A DNA stretch of 64,000 bases from Actinomadura sp. 6K520. Its GTDB lineage: Bacteria > Actinomycetota > Actinomycetes > Streptosporangiales > Streptosporangiaceae. Positions 21,119 to 28,739 of this stretch are shown here, piece after piece (positions within the stretch are counted from its first letter, which is position 1; the number at the start of each line of letters is the position of its first letter). The DNA lies in NCBI RefSeq assembly GCF_004349245.1, contig NZ_SMLC01000014.1, positions 1 through 64,000 of the forward strand, in the 5' to 3' direction. The notes under the pieces are model-generated. The model did not search any database. It was not told the origin of the DNA and saw only the letters and a program-made list of their open reading frames with translations. The position numbers and the translations under genes are program-made.

Positions 21119-21694
21119 TCAGGGCTTCTCGCCGCCGGGCTTCAGGTGCTCGGGCAGGCCGCTGTCGGGGATGCCGAAGCTCTGCGCGTAGCGGGCGTTG
21201 AGGTCGGACCAGCCGAAGTCCGCCGCGGCGGCGCCGCGGATCGGGGTGATCGGGTTCCCGTCGAGGAGCCTCTCGGCCACGTCCAGGCAGATGTGCCAGC
21301 CGGCCGCGACCTTCGGGAGCCAGTCGCGGTCCTCGACGCGGTGCCGCAGCGTCAGCCGCGTCCCGGTGCCGGTCCCTTCGAGCTCCCAGCGCAGCAGGTC
21401 AGGCCCGAAGGTGTGCTCCAGCAGCACCGGCGGCTCTGCGCGGACGACCTCGGACGCCATGTCCTCGGTCCTGTCGCCGTCGAACATCCTGAGCGTGACG
21501 GCGCCCGGTCGCGCGAGATCGCGGTCGGCGGTGTAGGGCGCCCAGGCGGCGAGTTGCCCGGGCTCGGTCAGCGCGGCCCACACCTTCCCGGGCGGATGGC
21601 GCAGGTCGCGGGTGAAGACGAGCGTCCAGCCGCCTTCGGCGGCCTCGTAGCCGGCCTGGGCGAGCGGGCCGGGGTGGTACGTGTCGGAGTTCAT
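21119..21694 (-). CDS. SRPBCC (AHSA1-type) protein
   Basis: 191 residues with a START/Bet v1-like fold: LVFTRDLRHPPGKVWAALTEPGQLAAWAP near the start, VLLEHTFGPDLLRWELEGTGTGTRLTLRH in the middle, and GWHICLDVAERLL later, all typical of AHSA1-like proteins. The ligand is unknown. The start ATG at 21694 overlaps the stop of the ArsR gene by four bases (ATGA), so the two are translationally coupled. ArsR-AHSA1 pairs are common in bacteria, the SRPBCC partner usually being the regulated gene. Confidence 0.9.
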   Translation of the reverse strand: MNSDTYHPGPLAQAGYEAAEGGWTLVFTRDLRHPPGKVWAALTEPGQLAAWAPYTADRDLARPGAVTLRMFDGDRTEDMASEVVRAEPPVLLEHTFGPDLLRWELEGTGTGTRLTLRHRVEDRDWLPKVAAGWHICLDVAERLLDGNPITPIRGAAAADFGWSDLNARYAQSFGIPDSGLPEHLKPGGEKP

Positions 21695-22005
21695 GTCTCC
21701 TCCAGATCGTCGAGGTGGCGTTCGAGGGCGTCGAGGTGCCGGTGCCACAGGGCGCGGTACGGCCGAAGCCAGTCGTCGAGCGCCTGGAAGGGGCCCGGCT
21801 CGATGCGGTAGATCCGCCGCTGCGCCTCGGTGCGGCAGGTGACGAAACCGGCCTCCCTGAGGACTTTCAGCTGCTTGGACACCGTGGGCTGGCTGGTGCC
21901 GAGCGCCTCGGCCAGTGCGTTCACGCTGCTCTCGGCCGTCCGCAGCCGGTCGAGGATCCGGCGCCGGGTCGGTTCGGAGAGGACGGCGAACGTGTCGACG
22001 GACAT
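21691..22005 (-). CDS. ArsR-family winged-helix repressor
   Basis: 104 residues. LSEPTRRRILDRLR, SVNALAEALGTSQPTVSKQLKVLREAGFV and the wing TEAQRRIYRIEPGPFQALDDWL give the ArsR winged helix; no metal-binding CxC motif is present, so it belongs to the metal-independent group usually paired with AHSA1 proteins. ATG 22005 is taken because it starts the ArsR homology. An inverted repeat immediately upstream is a likely autoregulatory operator. Confidence 0.92.
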   Translation of the reverse strand: MSVDTFAVLSEPTRRRILDRLRTAESSVNALAEALGTSQPTVSKQLKVLREAGFVTCRTEAQRRIYRIEPGPFQALDDWLRPYRALWHRHLDALERHLDDLEET

Positions 22006-22011
22006 GCCCTT

Positions 22012-22031
22012 ATATTCCACTCTAGGTATAT
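22012..22031. promoter_or_regulatory. Candidate ArsR operator
   Basis: ATATTCC (22012-22018), six-base spacer, GGTATAT (22025-22031): an inverted repeat with one mismatch, in an AT-rich patch seven bases before the ArsR start. Position and AT-richness suggest that it overlaps the promoter. Confidence 0.5.
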
Positions 22032-22052
22032 GCCTGTCAAGGCATGTACCCC

Positions 22053-24221
22053 TCAGCGGGTGCTGAGGAGGACGAGCTGCCGGGTCGCCCGGGTCATCGC
22101 CACGTAGCGGTCCACCGCGCCTTCGATGCCGTCGCCGAAGTCCTCCGGGTCGATGAGGACGACCAGGTCGAACTCGAGGCCCTTCGCCAGTTCCGGGGTG
22201 AGGGAGCGGACTCGGGGGGTCGGCCGGAACGCGGGGTCGCCGATGACGCAGGCGGTTCCCTCGGCGTGTTCGGCCAGCCAGGTGTCGAGGATCGAGCGCA
22301 GGTCCGCGGCCGGGCCGTGGAGCACGGGGGCGTCGCCGGTGCGGATGGACGTGGGGACGTTCGCGTCCGGGAGCACGGCCCGGATGACCGGCTCGGCCTC
22401 CGCCATGATCGGTTCCGGGGTGCGGTAGTTGATGCTCAGCGAGGCCAGGTCGATGCGGTCCAGCCCGATCCGCTTGAGCCGTTCCCGCCACGACTCGGTG
22501 AACCCGTGCCGGGCCTGGGCGCGGTCCCCGACGATGGTGAGGCTGCGGGACGGGCAGCGGGCCAGCAGCATCTGCCACTCCGCGTCGGTGAGCTCCTGGG
22601 CCTCGTCCACGACGATGTGCGCGAACGGGCCCGCGAGCCGGTCGGGGTCGGCGCCGGGAAGTGCGCTCTCGTCGACCAGGCTGACCCGGGCGTCCTCCCC
22701 GCGCAGCATCACCACCAGGCCCTCGCCGTCGTCGCCGTCGGCGCCCGAGGCGGCCGCGGCGTCGATCAGGTTGTCGACCACCTGCGCCATGTGCTCGCGC
22801 TGGGCGGCGAGAGCGGCGTCGTGGCGGCGCTTGCGGTTGGCCGCCGCCGGGTCGCCGAGCCGCCGCCGCGCCGCGTCCAGCAGCGGCAGGTCGGACACCG
22901 TCCAGGCGTGGGCGTCCGCGCGCTGCAGCCGCCGGATCTCGTCGGGACCGAGCCACGGGGCGCACAGGCGCAGGTAGGCGGGTACCGACCACAGGTCTCC
23001 GACGAGGTCGGCCGGCTCGATCACCGGCCACGCGCGGTTGAAGGCCGTGAGCAGTTCCCGGTCCTGCCGCAGTGCCCTGCGGAGGAGCTCGGGCGAGACG
23101 TCCTCGCCCAGCCGGTCCGCCAGGATCTCGACCAGTTCCTCCCAGATCTGCTCGCGCGCCTCGTTGTGCGGGGTACCGGGCTCCGGGGCCGCGAACGCCT
23201 CGGCCCAGTCGGCCGGGCTCAGCCGGATGTCGGACCACGGGGTCGTGACCGTCATCCCCTCGGTGGGCGCCTTCTCGTAGAACCGGACGGCCGGTTCGAT
23301 GGCCTTCACCAGGTCCGCGGACGACTTCAGCCTCGCGACCTCCGGGTCGGCCTCCGCCCTCGCCTCGGCGCCCTCCGGGAGGAGGTCCCGCAACGTGCAG
23401 GTCTGCACGCCGTCCTCGCCGAGGCTGGGCAGGACGTCCGCGACGTAGGCCAGGTAGGGCTGGTGGGGGCCGACGAACAGCACACCGCCCCGGTTCTGGC
23501 CGAGCCGGGGGTCGGAGTAGAGGAGGTAGGCGGAACGGTGCAGGGCCACGACGGTCTTCCCGGTGCCCGGGCCGCCGTCGACCACCAGGGCACCGCGGGA
23601 GCCCGCGCGGATGATCGCGTCCTGGTCGGCCTGGATGGTGCCGAGCACGTCCCGCATCCGGGCCGACCGGTGGCCGCCCAGGCTGGCGATGAACGCGGAC
23701 TGGTCGTCCAGCGCGGCGTGCCCGTCGAAGCCGTCCGGGGTGAACACCTCGTCCCAGTAGTCGCTGATCCGGCCGCGGGTCCACCGGTACCGGCGGCGGC
23801 TCACCAGCCCCATCGGGTTGGCGTGGGTCGCCCCGAAGAACGGCTCCGCCGCCGGGGAGCGCCAGTCGACCAGCAGGCGGCGGCCGGAGCCGTCCTTGAG
23901 GCCGAGCCGCCCCACGTACACGGGCTCGGGGTCGTCCGCCCGGACGAAGTGCCCCAGGCAGAGGTCCAGCCCGAAGCGGCGCAGCAGCCGCAGGCGCCCG
24001 CTCAGCCGGTGGATCTCCATGTCCCGGTCCAGCGCCTGCCGGCCGATGCCGCCGGGGGCCATGCGCGCGGCGTCGAGGCGTTCGGAGAGGTCGGCGATCG
24101 ACTCCTCCAGGCTCTCCGCGACGGCCGCGAAGTGCCGCTCGTCGCCGGCGATCAGCGCCGGGTCGGCCTTGTGGGCGAGGGTGCGGGGAAGGTCGAAGGC
24201 GCCGGCGGTCAGCGGCTCCAC
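22053..24221 (-). CDS. helR: HelR-like RNA polymerase-associated superfamily I helicase (rifamycin response)
   Basis: 722 residues of the UvrD/HelD class. Seen: RRLLVDWRSPAAEPFF near residue 115, Walker A GGPGTGKTVVALHR near residue 218, a long HelD-type insertion, Walker B VVDEAQELTDAEW near residue 538, GDRAQ, INYRTP, and motif VI VAMTRATRQLVLLS at the end. HelR-type proteins dislodge rifamycin-blocked RNA polymerase and confer tolerance (work in Streptomyces venezuelae). GTG 24221 is chosen because GGAG lies eight bases upstream and protein similarity begins here. Longer starts would cross the rifamycin-associated element at 24412-24430. That element supports the HelR assignment over ordinary HelD. 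No Arr or rifamycin monooxygenase gene is adjacent. Confidence 0.85.
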   Translation of the reverse strand: MEPLTAGAFDLPRTLAHKADPALIAGDERHFAAVAESLEESIADLSERLDAARMAPGGIGRQALDRDMEIHRLSGRLRLLRRFGLDLCLGHFVRADDPEPVYVGRLGLKDGSGRRLLVDWRSPAAEPFFGATHANPMGLVSRRRYRWTRGRISDYWDEVFTPDGFDGHAALDDQSAFIASLGGHRSARMRDVLGTIQADQDAIIRAGSRGALVVDGGPGTGKTVVALHRSAYLLYSDPRLGQNRGGVLFVGPHQPYLAYVADVLPSLGEDGVQTCTLRDLLPEGAEARAEADPEVARLKSSADLVKAIEPAVRFYEKAPTEGMTVTTPWSDIRLSPADWAEAFAAPEPGTPHNEAREQIWEELVEILADRLGEDVSPELLRRALRQDRELLTAFNRAWPVIEPADLVGDLWSVPAYLRLCAPWLGPDEIRRLQRADAHAWTVSDLPLLDAARRRLGDPAAANRKRRHDAALAAQREHMAQVVDNLIDAAAASGADGDDGEGLVVMLRGEDARVSLVDESALPGADPDRLAGPFAHIVVDEAQELTDAEWQMLLARCPSRSLTIVGDRAQARHGFTESWRERLKRIGLDRIDLASLSINYRTPEPIMAEAEPVIRAVLPDANVPTSIRTGDAPVLHGPAADLRSILDTWLAEHAEGTACVIGDPAFRPTPRVRSLTPELAKGLEFDLVVLIDPEDFGDGIEGAVDRYVAMTRATRQLVLLSTR

Positions 24222-24411
24222 TTGATCAACTCCGATCTGGGCTTGGCGGACGAGGCACGTGCGGAACCGGCGGGGGCCGGTCGAGGCGGCGGGGTGCCTC
24301 AGCGCAGGCGGAAGCGCGCGGAACGCTCCGCCGTCCAGTGCCGGCGGGCAGCGCGCCGCGGGCCGTTTCCGCAGGTTGCGGCCTCGGATGCACGATTGTG
24401 CGGCACGACCC

Positions 24412-24430
24412 GGGTCTTGCCGCAAGCCCC
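24412..24430. promoter_or_regulatory. Rifamycin-associated element (RAE)
   Basis: A 19-base inverted repeat: GGGTCTTGC-C-GCAAGCCCC, read on the helR strand as GGGGCTTGCGGCAAGACCC. It agrees with the RAE consensus as I remember it for rifamycin-inducible genes. It lies 190 bases upstream of helR and also overlaps a rightward promoter-like pair, TTGCCG (24418-24423) and TATACC (24441-24446) at 17-base spacing. Confidence 0.8.
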
Positions 24431-24550
24431 CCGGTGCGCTATACCTTGAGAGTGGCGGGGAGTGTGCGTTCCTCTCCGCGCGCGATGGCGGGTTCCCGCC
24501 CGCGCGGCGACCCCGAATCCGCATCGCCCGTTTCGTCCTGAGGTAGATAG

Positions 24551-24573
24551 AACGTGCCGGTAGTGGGCACGTT
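24551..24573. promoter_or_regulatory. Perfect 8-base inverted repeat before the small gene
   Basis: AACGTGCC (24551-24558), spacer GGTAGTG, GGCACGTT (24566-24573), ending seven bases before the ATG at 24581. It could be an operator or a leader hairpin that occludes translation initiation. A GTG at 24554 lies inside it, which makes that alternative start less attractive. Confidence 0.5.
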
Positions 24574-24580
24574 TCTTGCC

Positions 24581-24823
24581 ATGGACGAGCGAGAGTTCAG
24601 ACGCGGAGACGTCCAGGAGCTGACGGACTTCGAGCTGACCGTGTACGAGACCGTCGCGACGATCGACAAGGACGGCGGCGCGGCGGACTTCGACACGATC
24701 GAGCGGCTCGTCGGCGCCCCCGAGGAGGACCTGTGGGCCGCCCTCGGGCACCTGGTGTCGATCAACCACCTGCATTCGACCAGCAGGGGCTACCAGCTCG
24801 GCCCGCACGACTGGGCGCCCTGA
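24581..24823 (+). CDS. Small acidic protein, possible winged-helix fold, unknown function
   Basis: 80 residues with no family I can name. It is rich in Asp and Glu. The pattern LTDFELTVYETVATIDKDGG-ADFDTIERLVGAPEEDLWAALGHLVSINHLHSTSRGYQL looks like three helices followed by a short wing, as in small winged-helix proteins. ATG 24581 is preferred; a GTG at 24554 with GAGG upstream would add nine residues. It diverges from helR and its upstream region shares the RAE, so rifamycin-responsive expression is conceivable. That is inference from position only. Confidence 0.6.
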   Translation: MDEREFRRGDVQELTDFELTVYETVATIDKDGGAADFDTIERLVGAPEEDLWAALGHLVSINHLHSTSRGYQLGPHDWAP

Positions 24824-24914
24824 CCGTCCCGGTGGGCGGGAGCGTCCCGGGCGGGTGCGCGGGCCTGCGCCATGATGGCCGGGCACTGCAGTCCATGTGG
24901 GGGAGGCCGGCCGG

Positions 24915-26012
24915 ATGCAGCTCGTCGTCACCGAGGAACAGCGGGAGCTGAGGGACGCCCTGCGGCGCTTCTTCGCCGACCGCTCCCCCTCCGCCGAGGT
25001 GCGGCGGGCGATGGAGACCGCCGAGGGCTACGACCCGGAGATGTGGGCGCTGATGGCGGGGCAGCTCGGGCTGCAGGGCCTCGCGATCGGCGAGGAGCAC
25101 GGCGGCGCCGGGTACGGGCTGCGCGAGCTGGCCGTCGTTTTCGAGGAGATGGGGCGGGCCGTGGTGTGCGCGCCGTTCCTCGCCACGATCACCGCCGCGG
25201 CCGCCCTGCAGGCCGGCGAGGGCGGTCATGACCTGCTGCCCGGTATCGCGGACGGAACCACCATCGCCACATTGGCGGTGGCCGAGGAGGACGGGGGCTG
25301 GGATCCCGGCTCCGTCTCGGCCACGTTCCAGGACGGGGTGCTGCGGGGCACCAAGGAATTCGTCCTGGACGGGCACGTCGCCGACCTGGTCCTCGTCGCG
25401 GCGAGAGGCACGGACGGCGTCGGGGTCTACGCCGTGCAGGACGGCACGGGGCTCGTCCGGACGGCTCTGCCCACGCTCGACCAGACGCGGAAGCTGGCGC
25501 GGATCACGCTCGACGCCGTCCCGGCGCGCAGGGTGGGCGGCGCGGACGCGCTGCGGCGGGCCCTCGACGTCGCGGCCGTGGCGCTGGCCGCCGAGGCGCT
25601 CGGCGGCGCGCAGCGGACCCTCGACATGACGGTCGAGTACGCGAAGGTACGGCACCAGTTCGGGCGCCCGATCGGGTCCTTCCAGGCGATCAAGCACCGG
25701 TGCGCCGACATGTTCGTGCTGGTGGAGTCGGCGCGGTCCGCGGTGCTGAACGCGGCGGCCGCCGCGGACGAGGACCCGCGGGAGCTACCCGCGGCGGCGG
25801 CGCTGGCGAAGGCGTACTGCTCCGACGCCTACGCCCACACGGCGGGCGAGGCGATCCAGCTGCACGGCGGCATCGGGTTCACGTGGGAGCACGACGCGCA
25901 CCTGTACTTCAAGCGGGCGCAGGCGTCCCGGCAGCTGTTCGGGACGCCGGACCACCACCGCCGGCGGCTCGCCGAGGCGGCCGGGCTCACGGGTGCAGGC
26001 GCAGCCCCTTGA
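24915..26012 (+). CDS. Acyl-CoA dehydrogenase family protein
   Basis: 365 residues. Features include the N-terminal helical start TEEQRELRDALRRFFADRS, GLQGLAIGEEHGGAGYG, the flavin region near ATLAVAEEDGGWDP, and the C-terminal VRHQFGRPIGSFQAIKHRCADM and QLHGGIGFTWEHDAHLYFKRA, all typical of the family. It oxidises an acyl-CoA to the enoyl-CoA with FAD; the chain or steroid substrate cannot be told. The start at ATG 24915 has GGGGGAGG nine bases upstream. Its 3' end overlaps the convergent DUF2000 gene by 26 bases. Confidence 0.92.
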   Translation: MQLVVTEEQRELRDALRRFFADRSPSAEVRRAMETAEGYDPEMWALMAGQLGLQGLAIGEEHGGAGYGLRELAVVFEEMGRAVVCAPFLATITAAAALQAGEGGHDLLPGIADGTTIATLAVAEEDGGWDPGSVSATFQDGVLRGTKEFVLDGHVADLVLVAARGTDGVGVYAVQDGTGLVRTALPTLDQTRKLARITLDAVPARRVGGADALRRALDVAAVALAAEALGGAQRTLDMTVEYAKVRHQFGRPIGSFQAIKHRCADMFVLVESARSAVLNAAAAADEDPRELPAAAALAKAYCSDAYAHTAGEAIQLHGGIGFTWEHDAHLYFKRAQASRQLFGTPDHHRRRLAEAAGLTGAGAAP

Positions 26013-26397
26013 GGACCTTGTCCACGCCGTTCTTCGGGCCGTGGACGCTGAACCCCACGAGCGGCATCTCCGCCGCGGTGACCGCGCGGACCGTCCCGCG
26101 GTTCGCCTCGTCGTGGCCCGTCTTGAACATGTCCTCGATGTAGACGGCGGTGTCCATGCCGCGGGCGAGTGCCCGCGCGTGGGCCTTCTTGACCGCCTCG
26201 GCGTCCCCCGCGTAGACCAGCACGGGCTGCCGGAACATCGGCAGGTAGGCGTTGCCGGACGCGTCCTCGTACGGCTCGCCGATGACGTCCGGGAAGCGGC
26301 CCGCGACGGCGCTCGCGAGGAAGGCGGTGACGTTGAGCCGCTGCCAGGCCGCCAGATCGTCGCGGACCACGATCCCGATCTTGGTGTCGAAGCGCAT
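25987..26397 (-). CDS. DUF2000 family protein
   Basis: 136 residues matching DUF2000: MRFDTKIGIVVRDDLAAWQRLNVTAFLASAV at the start, YLPMFRQPVLVYAGD in the middle, and VYIEDMFKTGHDEANRGTVRAV near the end. The function of the family is not known. It is divergent from, and separated by only 44 bases from, an AraC regulator, a recurrent arrangement that suggests the regulator controls it. The tail overlaps the acyl-CoA dehydrogenase. Confidence 0.88.
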   Translation of the reverse strand: MRFDTKIGIVVRDDLAAWQRLNVTAFLASAVAGRFPDVIGEPYEDASGNAYLPMFRQPVLVYAGDAEAVKKAHARALARGMDTAVYIEDMFKTGHDEANRGTVRAVTAAEMPLVGFSVHGPKNGVDKVLKGLRLHP

Positions 26398-26441
26398 GCG
26401 GGCCAGGATGCCGCGGCGGCGGCGGAGCGTCTTGAACGCTG

Positions 26442-27260
26442 GTGCGCCACACTGGAGGGGTGGAGTGGAGCCGGTACTGGCGGTCGCCCGACCGCCCCCT
26501 GGAGGCGATGTACGCGCATTTCGAGCGGCACGTGTACCACCGGCACAGCCACGAGACGTACTCCTTCGGCGTCACCGAGGACGGTTACCAGGCGTTCCGG
26601 TGCCGTGGCGGCGCCCACACGAGCGCGGCCGGGATGGTCATCGCGTTCAACCCGGACGATCCGCACGACGGCCACGCCGCCGACGAGCTGGGCTTCACGT
26701 ACCGGATGGTGCACATCGGCCCGGAGCTGGTGGCGGACGTGCTGGCCGACATCACGGACCGCCCGGCCCGGCCGCCGCTGTTCGCCTCCCCGGTGGTGCC
26801 CGATCCCGTCCTGGCACGGAACCTGCGCGGCCTCCACGCGGCGCTGCTCGGCGGGGCGACGGCCCTGCGGCGGGACGAGCTGCTGACCGCCGCGGTCGGG
26901 GCGATGGTGAACCGGGCCGCGACGCGGCGCGCCGCCCCGTCGTCCGCCACGGGCTTCGCCGAGCGGGCCCGGCGGCTGATCGAGGAGTCGTTCCTGCACG
27001 ACGTGGGCGCCGACGAGCTGGCCGAGGCGGCCGGATGCAGCCGGTTCGCGCTCTACCGGGGGTTCCGGCGCGCGTACGGGATGGCGCCGAGCGACTACCA
27101 GCGCCAGCTCCGCCTGCGCGCGGCCCGGCGGCTGCTGGCGCGCGGCGACGCGATCGGCGAGGTGGCGGCGGCGACGGGATTCGCCGACCAGAGCCATCTG
27201 ACGCGCTGGTTCGTGCGCTGCTACGGGATGACGCCGGGCCGCTACCAGAGCGCCGGTTAA
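26442..27260 (+). CDS. AraC-family transcriptional regulator
   Basis: 272 residues. The N-terminal half is the small cupin arm (HVYHRHSHETYSFGVTEDGYQAFRCRG, MVIAFNPDDPHDGH), the usual effector-sensing part. The C-terminal half holds two helix-turn-helix units: VGADELAEAAGCSRFALYRGFRRAYGM and AIGEVAAATGFADQSHLTRWFVRCYGMTPGRYQ. The GTG at 26442 is taken; a GTG at 26460 also precedes the homology but its GGAGG is too close. It probably regulates the divergent DUF2000 gene; the next gene begins 15 bases downstream and may be cotranscribed. Confidence 0.92.
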   Translation: MRHTGGVEWSRYWRSPDRPLEAMYAHFERHVYHRHSHETYSFGVTEDGYQAFRCRGGAHTSAAGMVIAFNPDDPHDGHAADELGFTYRMVHIGPELVADVLADITDRPARPPLFASPVVPDPVLARNLRGLHAALLGGATALRRDELLTAAVGAMVNRAATRRAAPSSATGFAERARRLIEESFLHDVGADELAEAAGCSRFALYRGFRRAYGMAPSDYQRQLRLRAARRLLARGDAIGEVAAATGFADQSHLTRWFVRCYGMTPGRYQSAG

Positions 27261-27275
27261 GGAAGAATGCCCGTC

Positions 27276-28274
27276 ATGAGACGGGCGAGCGGGACGATGT
27301 TCGGGCTGGCATACGGGGACGCCCTCGGCGCCCCGACCGAGTTCCTCACCATGGAGCAGATCGGGCGGCGGTTCGGCGAGCGCGGGCCGGCGGACCTCGC
27401 CGGCGACCCGGCCCTGGTGACCGACGACACGCAGATGGCGATCGCGGTCGGGCTGGCGCTTCTGGACGCTTTGGAGAACCCGCCCTTCACCCCCGACCTG
27501 ATCACGCCGATGTGGCGGCGGCGGTTCGTCGACTGGCTCGACAGCCCCGACAACGACCGCGCCCCCGGCAACACGTGCCTGGAGGCGTGCCGCGGTCTCG
27601 CCGCCGGCAAGCCCTGGGTGGAGGCGACCGTGGCGGGCTCCAAGGGCTGCGGCGCGAACATGCGCGTCGCGCCGGTCGGGCTCGCCCCCGGACTGTCGGA
27701 CGAGACGCGGGCGGGCGCGTCCCAGCTCCAGGCGGCGCTCACCCACGGCCACCCGACCGGGCTGGCGGCCAGCGAGCTCACGGCGTTCGCCGTCCGGTGG
27801 CTGGCCGACGGGATGTCCCCCGGCGACCTGCCCGCCGCGCTCCGCGCCCGCTGCCATGAGCAGCGCACCGTCTACCACGGGCGCTGGCTCGGCGAGCTGT
27901 GGCAGCGGCCCGGCATGGACGCGCCCGAGACGTTCATCGCCCGCGGCTGGGACGAGTGCCTCGCCGTCCTCGACCGGCTGGACGAGGCCCTCGCGGGCGG
28001 CGACCGGGCGTCCGACCCGTGCGCGGTCACGGGCGCGGGCTGGGTCGCGGAGGAGACGCTCGCCACCGGCCTGCTGTGCTTCCTGCTCTTCCCGGACGAG
28101 CCGGTCGAGGCGATCCGCCGCGGCGCCGCCAGCTCCGGCGACTCCGACTCGATCGCCTGCCTGGCCGGGGCGTTCGCGGGCGCGCACCTCGGCATGGCCG
28201 CCTGGCCGGACGAGTGGTCCGCCCGCATCGAGTACGCCGCCGACCTCGCGAGGATCGGCGAAGCCTGGGACTAG
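27276..28274 (+). CDS. ADP-ribosylglycohydrolase (DraG-like)
   Basis: 332 residues. MFGLAYGDALGAPTEF opens the DraG/ARH fold, VTDDTQMAIAVG carries the first metal-binding aspartates, and SSGDSDSIACLAGAFAGAHLG the second metal cluster. Family members remove ADP-ribose from proteins or small molecules using magnesium. ATG 27276 is preferred over 27267 because AAGGAAG ends ten bases before it. It follows the AraC gene closely and overlaps the convergent oxidoreductase by four bases. The target is unknown; helR lies 3 kb away and no ADP-ribosyltransferase is seen in the window. Confidence 0.92.
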   Translation: MRRASGTMFGLAYGDALGAPTEFLTMEQIGRRFGERGPADLAGDPALVTDDTQMAIAVGLALLDALENPPFTPDLITPMWRRRFVDWLDSPDNDRAPGNTCLEACRGLAAGKPWVEATVAGSKGCGANMRVAPVGLAPGLSDETRAGASQLQAALTHGHPTGLAASELTAFAVRWLADGMSPGDLPAALRARCHEQRTVYHGRWLGELWQRPGMDAPETFIARGWDECLAVLDRLDEALAGGDRASDPCAVTGAGWVAEETLATGLLCFLLFPDEPVEAIRRGAASSGDSDSIACLAGAFAGAHLGMAAWPDEWSARIEYAADLARIGEAWD

Positions 28275-28708
28275 GGGGATGCCGGGGGCCCCGAGGCGGC
28301 CCAGCCCGTCCAGCCCTCGATCGTGATGGCGATGACGGGCCCCTCCGGGGGGCGGTCGCGGTACTGGGGGTAGCGGCCGGCGAGGAGCCGGACGGGCTCC
28401 GCCATCTTCGCGGGGTCCTCGACGATGTTCGCGTGCCCGTCCACGCGGACCCACCAGAGCCGGTCCCAGTCGTCCTCGTAGTGGTCGGCCAGCAGCGCCA
28501 CGCGCGGGTTGGCGCGGATGTCGGCCAGCCGCCGCAGGTCCCGCGTGCTCTTCGGCTTGTGGTCGACGGCCGTGTAGACGCTCCCCCGGTGGACCGCGAA
28601 CGTCACCGGGACAAGATGCGGCCGCGCGTCCTCCCCGACCGTCGCCAGGCGCACGACGGGGACCGCCTCCAGCAGGCGGCGCGCGTCGGGTGCGGAGAGC
28701 TTGGGCAC
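28271..28708 (-). CDS. PPOX-class (F420-type) oxidoreductase
   Basis: 145 residues with the split-barrel flavin/F420 fold: RRLLEAVPVVRLATVGEDARPHLVPVTFAV, VYTAVDHKPK, LADIRANPRVALLADHYEDDWDRLWWVRVDGHANI. This resembles the mycobacterial Rv0121c-like subgroup annotated as F420-dependent; the cofactor is not proven from sequence. The start is a GTG with a purine-rich run immediately before it. The gene is followed upstream by enoyl-CoA hydratase in the same direction after 31 bases. Confidence 0.88.
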   Translation of the reverse strand: MPKLSAPDARRLLEAVPVVRLATVGEDARPHLVPVTFAVHRGSVYTAVDHKPKSTRDLRRLADIRANPRVALLADHYEDDWDRLWWVRVDGHANIVEDPAKMAEPVRLLAGRYPQYRDRPPEGPVIAITIEGWTGWAASGPPASP

Positions 28709-28739
28709 CCCTTCAGCGTGCCACGCCGCCGCCCGCCCG

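Larger units (their letters stand above)
24222..24580. promoter_or_regulatory. Divergent regulatory region between helR and the 80-residue gene
   Basis: About 360 bases with no supported gene. It contains the RAE (24412-24430), a rightward -35/-10 pair overlapping it, and a perfect inverted repeat AACGTGCC-n7-GGCACGTT at 24551-24573 just before the rightward ATG. On the minus strand TTGCGG inside the RAE with CACAAT 19 bases away is a weak helR promoter candidate. The helR leader would then be roughly 150-200 bases. Confidence 0.55.

Noticed and set aside
21691..23784. A 697-codon frame ending in the ArsR sequence
   Set aside because: The upstream part is a shadow of helR; the ArsR gene begins at the ATG at 22005 after its own operator.
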